Shown here piece after piece: positions 51,115 through 61,000 of a stretch of DNA of 64,000 nt (positions are counted from its first letter, which is position 1; the number at the start of each line of letters is the position of its first letter). Under the pieces are notes generated by a model. It ran no database searches, was not told the origin of the DNA, and saw nothing but the letters and a program-made list of their open reading frames with translations. This DNA comes from Nanobdellota archaeon (GTDB lineage Archaea > Nanobdellota > Nanobdellia > Woesearchaeales > JAGLXL01). Location of the stretch: positions 62,001 through 126,000 of the forward strand of contig JAGLXL010000002.1 of NCBI GenBank assembly GCA_023132895.1, read 5' to 3'. A program made the translations under genes and the position numbers.

Positions 51115-51870
51115 TCAACACTTCTTTTGCATAAACTTATTTATATCTGCTGTATCAAAACAATCATTATCCAGGCCTTCTTCGTCTGCATCACAACCCC
51201 AATCACTACCCCATCCTCCGAAAGTCGGTAAAAAACAAATCTTACCTTTTTCAGGGACATATAATAATTGCTTGTTTTCTCTCTGCCCTTCTACTAGACC
51301 AGCCCCCACTATCTTATATCCTAGATTATCTTCATCTTTAAATATCAAAATCTCATTTGCTTCATTATAATCATTTGAATTTTTTCTTGATAATGAATCT
51401 TTTAAATAATTTTCATAAAAATTCTGAGCTACTACTTCACCATCTTTTTTTCCAGCCACTACACACAACTTCAAACCAGTAATCTGCCTCCACTTTGCTT
51501 GCTGGCCTAAATCATTATTAAGGACTATAGTCAGAAATTCACCTTCATCAGAAAGTTTAATTGAATTTTTGCCTAAATTAGGTAATTTATTATATTGAAA
51601 AAAACAAGGCCCCCCCTTTTCTTTATTTTCCTCAATAATTTCAATAAACTTGTCATAAGCTTCTTCTATATTGGCATCAATTTGAACTTCGGTCTCAGGA
51701 ATTTCGTCAGCTTGTCCGGGTACAGTTGATATGACTGACTCAATCACCGATTCAGAAGCTTCAGGAAATAATTGATCAAACATTATTATCCCAAATACCA
51801 CTGCAAAAGCAACTAAAATTAGCAAAACAATCATTTTGTCTATAGGTACAGCTGCTCTTTTTTTATTCAT
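51115..51870 (-). CDS. Pilin-like surface protein
   Basis: A 251-residue protein starting MNKKRAAVPIDKMIVLLILV. Here K-K-R-A replaces K-K-G, with Ala at the expected processing position. The hydrophobic core is about 13-31. The start is at 51870; the longer frame overlaps the 41-residue gene upstream and is not needed. A C-terminal Cys part reads WGSDWGCDADEEGLDNDCFD and ends in QKKC. FQYNKLPNLGKNSIKLSDEG in the middle is beta-rich. Five bases separate it from the 41-residue gene. Confidence 0.6.
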   Translation of the reverse strand: MNKKRAAVPIDKMIVLLILVAFAVVFGIIMFDQLFPEASESVIESVISTVPGQADEIPETEVQIDANIEEAYDKFIEIIEENKEKGGPCFFQYNKLPNLGKNSIKLSDEGEFLTIVLNNDLGQQAKWRQITGLKLCVVAGKKDGEVVAQNFYENYLKDSLSRKNSNDYNEANEILIFKDEDNLGYKIVGAGLVEGQRENKQLLYVPEKGKICFLPTFGGWGSDWGCDADEEGLDNDCFDTADINKFMQKKC

Positions 51871-51875
51871 TTGAA

Positions 51876-52001
51876 TCATTTCAACAAACCTGGTATCAAA
51901 CCCACCCACCCAGCTATTATAAAAATGGCTGCTACTATAAAAAGTGCGATTATTATAAAGATAATCACTGTACTCATCTCCACATCTCCTTTTTTATTCA
52001 T
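51876..52001 (-). CDS. 41-residue mini pilin-like protein
   Basis: A short ORF encoding MNKKGDVEMSTVIIFIIIAL and a further 21 residues ending GLIPGLLK. K-K-G is followed by an acidic DVE and a hydrophobic helix (about 11-33), so the protein is almost only the signal and helix. It fits exactly between its neighbours (5 bases after it, 3 before it), has its own ATG, and shares the N-terminal pattern of the array. It could be a structural core subunit, as small pilins of this size form thin filaments. Confidence 0.6.
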   Translation of the reverse strand: MNKKGDVEMSTVIIFIIIALFIVAAIFIIAGWVGLIPGLLK

Positions 52002-52004
52002 TTA

Positions 52005-53252
52005 CTACACCCCAGATTCAATTTTACAATGGTCTTGCACTTCATTTACTTCTGCAATCATGATTTGATCAATTTCCTTTAATTCAACTAACTCTGATGC
52101 TGCTATGGCCTTGCCTGCTTCATATCCAGTATAAGCCAAGCCAAATCCAACCAACGCCCCCACTCCAAGTCCTACAACAGTTCCGATTCCTGGTGTAATC
52201 AATGTTCCGATTGCCCCTCCTGTTGCTATTAATTTACTTGCTATCAGAGTTCCGGCTACTCCTCCTGCTACTGTCAAAGTGACTCCGGTAACTGCTCCGG
52301 CTGTCACTCCAATCAATTCATCAGCAGTTGTATCTTCATTAAAAACAATGGCATATTGATACCCAGGTGTCAAATTATTTTCTACGACTGACTTGCTAAA
52401 AACAATCATCCCTGGTCCCTTAGACCTTTGCACATAATCAACATAACTAAAGAAATTTTCTTGTTTGATATAACAGCTTCCTTTTCTGCAAGACCACTTA
52501 TCATACTTGATCCAGAACTTTTCTCCTTCAGGTTCCAATTGACTAAACCAAGCTTCTTCACATCTTCCTCCTTTATTTTTACATTCGTCTCGGGTATCTG
52601 TTGCTACACAACATCTTTGCCCCAAAGTACATTTTTTTGATCGTATCTCACGTGGAAAATCTTCTGGGCAGATATCATGGCAATAACCTCCGCCCCCACT
52701 ATCACATTTATCACTTGGGTCATGAATAATATAAGGGGTTCCTGCTAAATAACGGCTCAATTCTCCTCTCCCAATCATCCCTGTTTTTTTATCCAAACTA
52801 AAAGTATTGCAAACAAAACACTCCTTATCAAAACCTGTATCTTTATAACTCGTTGCAAACACATCTTCATTCTCACCGTCTTCATCCCTAATTCCTTCCA
52901 GCCAGTTTTTCCAGCATTGGGCTATCATCGCTGCAATCTGAGCCTTGGCCCCCTCTTTTCTGTCAATATACTTTGAAGACCTGAATTCATCAAAAGGAAT
53001 GTCTTGTTTGTCAATTGTCTGGCAGCCTTTTAACTCCACGCCTAAAGTCCGCGCTTTCTGCGGCAAAATACCTACATTAACTGCATTGGTGATAAAACAA
53101 AAATCTTCAGCTGCTTTTCCTTTTGACTCTTTAGCAAACCAGCCAAACATCCCTGCTAATAAAGAAAATGTGATTATCACAATCACAATTATTGCTAGCG
53201 ACCCTACAACTGCTGAAACTCCTTTTTTATTAAGGTAAAAAATCTTTGCCAT
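52005..53252 (-). CDS. Large pilin-like protein with glycine-zipper membrane segment
   Basis: A 415-residue protein. MAKIFYLNKKGVSAVVGSLA shows K-K-G at 9-11 followed by the V-S-A-V-V-G-S of archaeal pilins, with helix 12-33. The outer domain is Cys-rich: CFVCNTFSLDKK, CDSGGGGYCHDICPEDFPRE and GQRCCVATDTRDECKNKGGR. Residues about 320-390 are a glycine-rich hydrophobic stretch (GVTAGAVTGVTLTVAGGVAG, GTVVGLGVGALVGFGLAY), a glycine zipper that may insert in a membrane. The end is charged. This second hydrophobic part is absent from the sister proteins. Confidence 0.65.
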   Translation of the reverse strand: MAKIFYLNKKGVSAVVGSLAIIVIVIITFSLLAGMFGWFAKESKGKAAEDFCFITNAVNVGILPQKARTLGVELKGCQTIDKQDIPFDEFRSSKYIDRKEGAKAQIAAMIAQCWKNWLEGIRDEDGENEDVFATSYKDTGFDKECFVCNTFSLDKKTGMIGRGELSRYLAGTPYIIHDPSDKCDSGGGGYCHDICPEDFPREIRSKKCTLGQRCCVATDTRDECKNKGGRCEEAWFSQLEPEGEKFWIKYDKWSCRKGSCYIKQENFFSYVDYVQRSKGPGMIVFSKSVVENNLTPGYQYAIVFNEDTTADELIGVTAGAVTGVTLTVAGGVAGTLIASKLIATGGAIGTLITPGIGTVVGLGVGALVGFGLAYTGYEAGKAIAASELVELKEIDQIMIAEVNEVQDHCKIESGV

Positions 53253-53355
53253 AGTATGTATAAACCAAAATCCCCATTACAAATAATAACAACATTATTG
53301 CTAAAATAATCGCCACAATAAATATCACTGTTTCTCTGCTTTGTCCCTTTTTCAT
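53230..53355 (-). CDS. 41-residue mini pilin-like protein
   Basis: A short ORF encoding MKKGQSRETVIFIVAIILAI and ending YYGKDFLP. K-K-G-Q-S-x-E is the textbook class III signal context (Gln after the cut, Glu close to +4), and the helix spans about 9-32. It overlaps the start of the 415-residue gene by 23 bases and lies just after the 75-residue gene. As with the gene at 51876, nothing but the helix remains after processing. Confidence 0.6.
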   Translation of the reverse strand: MKKGQSRETVIFIVAIILAIMLLLFVMGILVYTYYGKDFLP

Positions 53356-53356
53356 G

Positions 53357-53584
53357 CTATCCCCCAACACAACAAACCTTCCCTTCAGGACATTTTGCGT
53401 CTACTTCTCTCCCGTCTGTACAACTGTCTACACATTCTCCGCCTTTAAACAAACAGCTTTCTGTTTCTTCACTAAATTGAGTAAACTTATCTGAAAAAAA
53501 CACTAATAAGATTACCATTACTACTAATAGAAGTGCCGCTATCACAATAACTGTCATCACAAAGCTCGTTCCCTTTTTTTCCAT
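53357..53584 (-). CDS. 75-residue Cys-rich pilin-like protein
   Basis: MEKKGTSFVMTVIVIAALLL gives K-K-G at 3-5 and helix 8-29. The outer 40 residues hold six Cys in a tight pattern: ESCLFKGGECVDSCTDG and AKCPEGKVCCVGG. That pattern suggests a small disulfide knot. First gene of the 53584-47230 array; the plus-strand gene at 53681 is divergent from it. No known domain named. Confidence 0.65.
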   Translation of the reverse strand: MEKKGTSFVMTVIVIAALLLVVMVILLVFFSDKFTQFSEETESCLFKGGECVDSCTDGREVDAKCPEGKVCCVGG

Positions 53585-53646
53585 GCTTTAAATAAATCTT
53601 ATTCTCTTTATATTCTTTATGGTTAAATTCAATAAAAAAACAGAAA

Positions 53647-53655
53647 AAATATATA
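53647..53655 (+). promoter_or_regulatory. TATA box of the exported coiled-coil protein gene
   Basis: AATATATAC lies 26-34 bases before the ATG at 53681, so the message should be leaderless or nearly so. Confidence 0.45.
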
Positions 53656-53680
53656 CTTCCAAAACCATGAGATTAACCTC

Positions 53681-55075
53681 ATGTCAGATATTATCCGCCG
53701 GGGAATTTTAACGGGATTATTGATTTTCGGAGGAACTCAAACTCTTGATTTTATAGTCTGCAGACCAGTTCATGCTCAAGAACAAACTCAACTTGAACAA
53801 TACCGAAAAAAAATGTTTGGACGCGATTTCTTTGTTTACCGCCAAAAAGGTCTTGTTGATCGCCTCACCCCAGAAGTTTATCAAAAAAATTCAAAGAAAT
53901 TCAAAGAAATACTTCTAGAAGCTTTTCACTTCTTTAATCAAGAAAAACTTTACCAAAACAAAGAAGAATTATGGCGTCAAGATAAAAATACAACTATAGA
54001 TCAGTTAGTTCAAAATCTTTCTCTTGACGGTTCTTCCCTGCTTTCATCTATGAAAACATCTGAAGAAATCAGGCAAAAGCTCAAACAACAAAATATCCTC
54101 GACTTTGAAAAAGACATCACTGATTACTTTCAAAAAAAACAAGAAGTAGAAAAAAAGGTCCAGGCTATTAAGATTCTTCTGCCTCGAGCCACCAAAGAAA
54201 ACCAAACAGAATTACAAAAAGAACTGCTTATGTGCAATGCCCACACTCAAGCTCTTGAAAAACAGATCCAGTTATCAAAAGACGCCATGTTCTGGCTTAG
54301 ATGGCACCATCCCAACTATCTTAAAGAAAAGGTTGACTTCAAAAAAACCCAAGACCAATATCTTGAAGCCTTGGACAAACTCAAAGCCCTTCAATTTAGT
54401 TTGGCTAAAAAAGATGTTCAAGCAGTCATCAACCACTACGTTGGTTATAAAACCAAATTCCAAAAAGCTAATGCTCTCTTTCGGCAAAATATTTCCATTT
54501 TACTCAAACAAGCTGAAACCAATATCACACAAAATATCCTTGGCCAGCCTCTTACTAAAATAGAACACCAAGGCAAACTTTTCTATGCCGCTAAGGAATT
54601 TGCTCAAGATTGGGAAAAAGTCCAAAGATTACTTGGCCAAAAACCAAAAATCCCAGCAATTGAATTGCCTTTAGAACAAGATGTCAAAAACCTCTTCCAA
54701 AGTCTCTACCACAGCCTCAAAACCAGAAAATATCAAACCTTCCGTTCTTTATACGCTGATCTCAAAATAATCCCCGGACTCCAGGAAATCTACGGCCCCC
54801 TACCAGAATATGAAGCTTACTTAAGAAAAACCTTTAATTCAGGTGTCAGAGGAACTCGATTGATGAGATGCCGAGTTCAAAAAATAAAACTTCTCCAAAC
54901 CAATCAGCTCCCTAAACTAAGGGCCTTGGCCAATCCTCATCAAATCTTTGCTTATCAATGCCATTCTAAAATTGGTCCTTTTGATTCCAGTATAGATTAT
55001 TACATCGTCAGACAAAATCAAGAGCTCAAACTTCTGCATTATATTCATCCAAAAGAATTAATGAAAAAGAAATAA
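53681..55075 (+). CDS. Exported helical protein of unknown function
   Basis: A 464-residue protein with a signal-type N-terminus: basic MSDIIRRG, a hydrophobic core (about 9-19, ILTGLLIFGGT) and a likely cut near VHAQEQ (about 33). The rest is charged and mostly helical, with coiled-coil-like heptads at about 80-280 (KKQEVEKKVQAIKILL, LQKELLMCNAHTQALEKQI). A C-terminal smaller domain ends in YYIVRQNQELKLLHYIHP. It is the only plus-strand gene inside the pilin-like array and carries its own promoter. Role unknown; a periplasm-like or surface scaffold is possible. Confidence 0.6.
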   Translation: MSDIIRRGILTGLLIFGGTQTLDFIVCRPVHAQEQTQLEQYRKKMFGRDFFVYRQKGLVDRLTPEVYQKNSKKFKEILLEAFHFFNQEKLYQNKEELWRQDKNTTIDQLVQNLSLDGSSLLSSMKTSEEIRQKLKQQNILDFEKDITDYFQKKQEVEKKVQAIKILLPRATKENQTELQKELLMCNAHTQALEKQIQLSKDAMFWLRWHHPNYLKEKVDFKKTQDQYLEALDKLKALQFSLAKKDVQAVINHYVGYKTKFQKANALFRQNISILLKQAETNITQNILGQPLTKIEHQGKLFYAAKEFAQDWEKVQRLLGQKPKIPAIELPLEQDVKNLFQSLYHSLKTRKYQTFRSLYADLKIIPGLQEIYGPLPEYEAYLRKTFNSGVRGTRLMRCRVQKIKLLQTNQLPKLRALANPHQIFAYQCHSKIGPFDSSIDYYIVRQNQELKLLHYIHPKELMKKK

Positions 55076-55080
55076 AAAAA

Positions 55081-55395
55081 TTAATCTGCTCTCCAAGTGC
55101 AGCCCACTGCTTCACAATTACTTTGTGTGGTATATGAAACACAAAATCTGTTTGCTGTTCCTGAACAGCTTGGAGTGTTTTGTGGGTCCCAAGTGCAGCC
55201 TACTCCTTCGCAATCATTGGCACTTTGAAAGTCGCTGCAGGTTATTAGTCCAGCACACGCTCCTGTTTCACCCACACCTCTTTGAAATAGCGCAATTCTA
55301 CCGGTAAATATAGCAATTAAAATCACCAGAACTACCAAAGCAATTGCTGCTACAATAATAGTGGTGATTGATAATCCTTGACCTCTCCTTTTCAT
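55081..55395 (-). CDS. Pilin-like protein with two Cys-Trp modules
   Basis: A 104-residue protein starting MKRRGQGLSITTIIVAAIAL: R-R-G-Q and helix 10-32. The start is at 55395; the 14-residue longer frame would hide the signal. Outside lie two tandem copies of a Cys module: FQSANDCEGVGCTWD and YTTQSNCEAVGCTWR, each preceded by another Cys. The same C-E-x2-G-C-T-W type of module occurs in the giant protein at about residues 475-600. It probably folds by disulfides. Confidence 0.7.
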   Translation of the reverse strand: MKRRGQGLSITTIIVAAIALVVLVILIAIFTGRIALFQRGVGETGACAGLITCSDFQSANDCEGVGCTWDPQNTPSCSGTANRFCVSYTTQSNCEAVGCTWRAD

Positions 55396-55459
55396 ATAAT
55401 TCACCTCGCTTTTGAGTATAATTCCATTTATTAACAAATATGATTATTTAAACCTTTTG

Positions 55460-55951
55460 TTAATCACAAACATCCAGCTCAATTGTCAGCAATTCTCTTC
55501 TCCGTGTCCTTAAATAACGAAACCCGGTTTTCTTGTCTAAGGGACAGCCTTCATGCACTACTGGAGTGATAATGTCAACTTTATCGGGGCCGCTCCCCAC
55601 CCTGAATTCATAATCCTTATTCCAAACCTGTAAAGTCTTGCTTAATATCTCCTCCACTACCTCTTTTAAAAAAACACAGCTATCTCCCCCATCACAATCT
55701 TGATTTTCAGCACAATACTGGATTAAATCAGAAATTGTCACCTTGCTCTCTGCCCGGCAGGTAGTCACCGTGTTCATTAAAGCCCCCAAAGTATTTTCAG
55801 CTAGTTTGCCCCGGGTAAAAGTGGCCCTTTCCTCACCTACTGGCTTAAAAAGAACAAATTTCAATAAAAACAGCATTCCTAAAGATATTAAAATTACCAC
55901 TATCACTAAACCAAAGACTTCCAATTGTCCTTTACGTGTAAACTTCCACAT
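55460..55951 (-). CDS. Pilin-like surface protein
   Basis: A 163-residue protein. MWKFTRKGQLEVFGLVIVVI has R-K-G-Q, Glu at +3 and helix 10-30, a near-ideal class III signal. The outer part has TTCRAESKVTISDLIQYC and NQDCDGGDSCVFL, then a VDIITPVVHEGCPLDKKTGF segment. It overlaps the next gene upstream by 20 bases. The outer domain resembles that of no family I can name. Confidence 0.65.
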   Translation of the reverse strand: MWKFTRKGQLEVFGLVIVVILISLGMLFLLKFVLFKPVGEERATFTRGKLAENTLGALMNTVTTCRAESKVTISDLIQYCAENQDCDGGDSCVFLKEVVEEILSKTLQVWNKDYEFRVGSGPDKVDIITPVVHEGCPLDKKTGFRYLRTRRRELLTIELDVCD

Positions 55952-56405
55952 TTAAAGCACCAAATGAATAGGTATTTTCAACTGGATTAAACAATGAAAC
56001 TGGGATTGGTGTGTTGATTTCTCTTGTTATCTCAGGAGGTGTTTGATTGTACAAAACCCAAGTCCCATTTCCAGGATAAATCTCTTCAACTGTAATCACT
56101 GCAAAACCAAAAATATCAAAATAATACTCCCGATTATCCTTCATTTCCTCTGAAGCAAATTCCAATTTCTTTAAATCAATGCAGTTTTTAACAGTTGCTG
56201 CCACATTTCTGCTGCAAATCAACTCAGGCAAAAAAGAAGCCACCAGTGATTTTGAAATTGACTGTTCTGAAAACAATTCTACTTTCTGCCTTTCAAAACT
56301 GCTTTTTTGAAATTGAAAATAAAATATCAGCCCAAACAATATCAAGACAAAGAAAATAAACAATATTGCAATTGTCTCTCCCATTTTTACCTGTGCTCTT
56401 TTCAT
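55932..56405 (-). CDS. Pilin-like surface protein
   Basis: A 157-residue protein starting MKRAQVKMGETIAILFIFFV: K-R-A-Q (Ala-Gln instead of Gly-Gln), Glu at about +6 and a long hydrophobic helix (11-31). The ATG at 56405 overlaps the upstream stop in an ATGA, which decides the start over the 6-residue longer frame. The outer domain holds CSRNVAATVKNCIDL (probable disulfide) and a beta-rich C-terminal part. Confidence 0.6.
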   Translation of the reverse strand: MKRAQVKMGETIAILFIFFVLILFGLIFYFQFQKSSFERQKVELFSEQSISKSLVASFLPELICSRNVAATVKNCIDLKKLEFASEEMKDNREYYFDIFGFAVITVEEIYPGNGTWVLYNQTPPEITREINTPIPVSLFNPVENTYSFGALNVEVYT

Positions 56406-57457
56406 CAATAAATCACCGGACAAGCAGTATTAGCTATAAAATTTGAACTGATTCCTTCAATCTCATCAGCTGTTCCTTTGATATTAACGCAATTTGTAAT
56501 ATCTTCTTGGCATCGTTGCGCAATATCTTCTAAACTCAATGAAGCGCCATAAAACAAATCCTCATCAATCATAAAGGCACAAGCGCTTAATGAATCAATC
56601 AAAAAATAATCATCTTGAATTGCTTTAATCCTTTTCCCATAAATCTTGCTCAAAATCTCTAATCTTTTCAAACCTTTTTTCAAATTACAGGCATAAGCAT
56701 CAGGATCAGTGCTGAAAATAGCTGCATAAAGATTGGCATTCTCATCCATTGTCGAAGGAATCAAAGGTACCTCTTCTCCCAATTGAACAAAACTATCATC
56801 TTGTTTTTCATAAAAAACAACACCTTCTCCCCTAAACAAAACCGCTGTTACTTTTTCATCAGGTACATCCCTTAAAACATGGTCAAAAGGCAGCACCCCA
56901 TTATTTAACAAATCACCAAAAAACACCAGCCTGATTTGCTCCTCATCAGTATATTTCACTTGATCATAAGTTATTACATTATACTCAAAATTAAACAGGT
57001 TTGGCAGGAGATATTCATCAGAAAAAATATAATATTTAATTTCAGGAGAAGAAAGAAACAGATAATTACTTACTTGGAATGGAAATTTCCATTCCAAAGT
57101 CCAGGTTAATAATTTTTTAGTTTTAATCTTGGTCGGAGAAAAAATCGGCTGCCAGGGCGTCTCTGCCCTCACTCCCGACCCCTCTACTGAATAATCTGAA
57201 TAACCTGTCTCATCATCACAAACAAATCTCATTGTCAGTTCCGGTATATCCACTGGTCCTGTTGTCTTTTCACTTAAACCCGCGCCTGTAAAAATCCCTT
57301 CAATACTTCTCAATACTTCTGCTGATAATTTCTGCTCAGAAACAACTTTCTGCTTAATTACAATTCCAACAAAAAACATTAAGATAACCGCCCCGGCAAT
57401 CAATATGTAAATCCAATTAAATCCTATTTCCAATTGCCCTTTCTTTTTTCTTTTCAT
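56405..57457 (-). CDS. Pilin-like surface protein
   Basis: A 350-residue protein starting MKRKKKGQLEIGFNWIYILI: K-K-G-Q-L-E and helix 13-34. A long soluble part follows, partly beta-rich (TWTLEWKFPFQVSNYLFLSS, RLVFFGDLLNNGVLPFDH), with a late Cys group DAYACNLKKG, SACAFMIDED, QRCQEDITNCVNI. It overlaps both neighbours (1 and 4 bases), showing tight operon packing. The outer fold is not recognised. Confidence 0.65.
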   Translation of the reverse strand: MKRKKKGQLEIGFNWIYILIAGAVILMFFVGIVIKQKVVSEQKLSAEVLRSIEGIFTGAGLSEKTTGPVDIPELTMRFVCDDETGYSDYSVEGSGVRAETPWQPIFSPTKIKTKKLLTWTLEWKFPFQVSNYLFLSSPEIKYYIFSDEYLLPNLFNFEYNVITYDQVKYTDEEQIRLVFFGDLLNNGVLPFDHVLRDVPDEKVTAVLFRGEGVVFYEKQDDSFVQLGEEVPLIPSTMDENANLYAAIFSTDPDAYACNLKKGLKRLEILSKIYGKRIKAIQDDYFLIDSLSACAFMIDEDLFYGASLSLEDIAQRCQEDITNCVNIKGTADEIEGISSNFIANTACPVIY

Positions 57458-58065
57458 GTTACCCGAGAAATAAGTGCGTGGTCTCCTTTGCCTTCTAACC
57501 GCATAAATAATCTGCCTTGTCTAACAGTCAAACACAGGTAATCATCATCACTTAATCCTCTTCCTTCGCCATCATTATCTGTATCAATCCTGATTTTAAA
57601 AACCTTGATTGGCCCCAAGCCAATTGGATCTAAAAAAACATTTTGGTCTCCTTGCTCCCATCCACCAGCATCATAAGTAGTTTGCCAGGCATCACAAATC
57701 AATGGCTTTCTGTCGCAAAAACTATCATCAGGCACTGCCTCGTCTAAATCAACAAAACAAACTTCTTCATATTTGCTTGGCACTGGAAAGGGATTTTGTT
57801 CATTGTAAACAACTACTGAACCATAATCAGAATAAATATTCTTTACTGCATTTTCCAAATCATTCTTAAAAATTACATAAGCTACTTTCTCTCCCTTCTC
57901 CAAAAAATCAGTTATTGCCATGTAACCAAAAATCAACACCACCGCAAACACTACCACTGCCATAATATAAATAAAAACCTGCCCGATTACAATTCCTTTT
58001 TTATTTGTTAAGAACAAGTTCTTAACATTAAAAATTCCTCGGGGATTTTTATTTTTTCTTGACAT
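57454..58065 (-). CDS. Pilin-like surface protein with extended leader
   Basis: A 203-residue protein. A basic 20-residue lead (MSRKNKNPRGIFNVKNLFLT) precedes NKKGIVIGQVFIYIMAVVVF, so K-K-G is at about 22-24 with helix 25-46. There is no later ATG before KKG, so the long lead is probably real. The outer domain has YEEVCFVDLDEAVPDDSFCDRKPLICDAW (three Cys within 20 residues) and YLCLTVRQGR. It overlaps the end of the giant gene by 17 bases. Confidence 0.6.
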   Translation of the reverse strand: MSRKNKNPRGIFNVKNLFLTNKKGIVIGQVFIYIMAVVVFAVVLIFGYMAITDFLEKGEKVAYVIFKNDLENAVKNIYSDYGSVVVYNEQNPFPVPSKYEEVCFVDLDEAVPDDSFCDRKPLICDAWQTTYDAGGWEQGDQNVFLDPIGLGPIKVFKIRIDTDNDGEGRGLSDDDYLCLTVRQGRLFMRLEGKGDHALISRVT

Positions 58066-61000
58066 TTTTTTTCAAATGGTCGAAATTCCGGCCACCTCCA
58101 TGTTTATTAATCATATCAACTAATTTGTTAAAGGCTTCATGAACCTCTTGTTTTGGTTTTGTCTTTAAGAATTTCCTCACTTCTGTTTTAGTTGGTTTTT
58201 TAATCTGTTTGGTTAATTCCTCAAAAACATTTTTTTCTCCCCTGGTTAATCGAGGAGCAACATGATCCTTGCCAATCATATAATGATGAGTTGCATCTGT
58301 CAGCCGGTCAAAAACAGATTTTTCCTTTTTTGTCACAATTTTAGTTAAATGAGGCAAAGGTTCTTTTTTTCCGCCAAAAATACCAAACGCTTTGCTGATT
58401 CTTGATTTTCTAGCTGCTTCTCTTTCTGCCTTCCGTCTTGCCACCAACTCCTCATATCTAGCTGACCTCACTGGCCTTGGCACTGGTCTTGGTCTCATTA
58501 CTGGTCTGACCACTGGACGAGCCACTGGTCTCACTGGCATCCTTGCCTTTGGTTTCTTAAATTTAAAAATCAAAATTATTACAATCCCCGCCATCGCCAT
58601 TAATAATCCTAAAATCAAGAATAACCAAGCTAAGAAATTTGACGGTTCTTCTTCACCAGGTGAATTAGCATCTGTTGGATCCCAATTATTGTCAACTTCT
58701 GTTTTATCATCATGGCCGTCAAAATCAGTGTCCTTCCGGGTTGGATTAGTACTCCGGCCATAACGGCTCGCTAGGTTATATTCCTCTAAATTAGTCAAAC
58801 CATCTTCATCTGGATCAGCATTAGCTGCTGCCTCAGGACATAGAATACAGCCAAAATATCTTTCCCGCCAGGCATCATCAATTCCATCCCCTAAAGAAGA
58901 GATTTCAGATGGTCCGCAGCCATAATTTAAACTATTAACATCGTCATCAATTGAACCAATTTCACTGGCTGGTGTATTTGGACAATTGTCTACATGATCC
59001 GGCACTCCATCATTATCAGAATCATCTATAGCGCATGGATCATCCCCAGCCAAAAATTCATCATAATTTGAAATCCCATTATTATTATAATCTTCTAAAT
59101 CATCATCTTCTCCATCATTATCAGAATCTTGTTCTTGAAAATCAAATAAACAATCCAGATAATCGTTTTGGATTTCCCACCAGTCTGGCAGCCGGTCATG
59201 GTCAGTATCAAGATTTAACTGTCTGTTTGAACAGCCGTCTGCATCAACTGTTGCTCCTGCCCTTGTCCCAAGACATTTATCATAAGCATTCGCCACACCA
59301 TCACCATCCTCATCTCCCACAAACACTCGTTCAGTTTTATTAACTTCATTACCCACTGAATCACTTGCTTCAGCACAAATATAAGACGTTGATGTCAACA
59401 ATATTGGAATGTTTTGATAAGTTAATGTTGGATTGCAATCTTCAGCCGAGGAAGCTGTGCCATAACTAATGCTTTCGCAGCCTGTTTCATCATCACAATC
59501 AATGCTGACCCTTACCCCTTCAGAAGTTTCATTCCTCACAAAATTCAAAGTTGGCGGTCCTTGGTCAATACACTCGCTTCTATTTTCATAAGTTGCTTCA
59601 AATCCATCTCCATTCTTATATGAACCCCAATTGCCTGCTGAATCCTTAGCCCTGGCCTTGAAATAATAATTATCTCCCAATGATAAATTCAAACCAGTCA
59701 CTGTCACCGTTGTTGTCGTTGTGTTTCCAGTAAATAACAAATCATTTGTTCCTTTTTTCAATAACTCATACTCAAAGTCAGTTACAGAAGATAAATTATC
59801 AGTGGCTGTAAATTCAACATGAGCTTCTTCTAAAGAACATGAATAAATTCCATCATCAACCTCATCCATACTTGGCGGCGTTAGATCAATCTTAAAGCTA
59901 ATGCTATTTGTTGCTGTTGCTTGAGCAGCTGCAAATCTACACCTCACTGGAATACTATAAATACCTTCAGGCAAATCATTTTCAGTTGCTGAATGATACA
60001 AACTATTTGTTGTGGTCATATATATTTCAGAACTGCCTGCATAAGAACAATTTGCTGCTTTATTGGTCCAAACTTCTAATAAAACATCTTGGTTTTGGAT
60101 TGAGCCGCTTGGTGCGGTCTGTGTGATTGTTCCTTGGGCTGTAAAATCAATTTCATAAGTAATATCTTTGACTAATGATATTAATTCAGCTTCATTTTCA
60201 CACGCCACGTGATAAGTGTAAGTACCGTCAGAACTAATCCCAATTTGCTCTCGGTCTCCAGTTCTATAGATTGGATCATCATAATTAGGGGATGTCCCAT
60301 AATCAGGGAATGTTCCCTGCATATCATTGTAACTTGTTGCCGTGGCACTGTATTTACAGATAGTCTTATCATCTGAACTTACCACAATATCTAACCAATC
60401 GCCTTCTGAAATTGGTGAAGCCGGATTAGTGCTCAAACTAATGCTTGGCCTGCTTGGATCATAAACCAAATCAATTGGTTCTGCTAAAGAAATCTGGCCA
60501 TTAGTTAAATTACAGGCCACATATAATCTTAAACTATCATCAGGGCTGCTTGGGAAATTACCTATCAATTCATTCTCAGTAAAATTATTTATCCGATGCT
60601 CAAAATCAGTCAATTTAGTAAATTCATTTCTTGGGTCTGTCAAGGTGGTAAAATTAGCTGTGCTGATAAATCCAAACCTGCAATAACTTGTTGAGATGCC
60701 GGTGCTGATTGTCAAATTAAAACTCGAAACCGCACTCACTCCATGGCTTGGTTCTTCTACTTTAACCCCAATCCCTGGTTTGATTTCAATATTACCACAA
60801 CTTGCTGTCTCAGCATTATTATCATTATCAATTGATTTAAAACAAATGGTTTTACTCTGGGTTATTGTTGGTATCAAAGTCCTTGACTGTTGTGTTTGTG
60901 GATTACAAACTGCTCCAAAAGTATTAGGAGAACACCAATAAATCTTATCTGGATCACAACCAAAACCATGTGGCGGTTGGTCATTGCATATCAAAACAGC

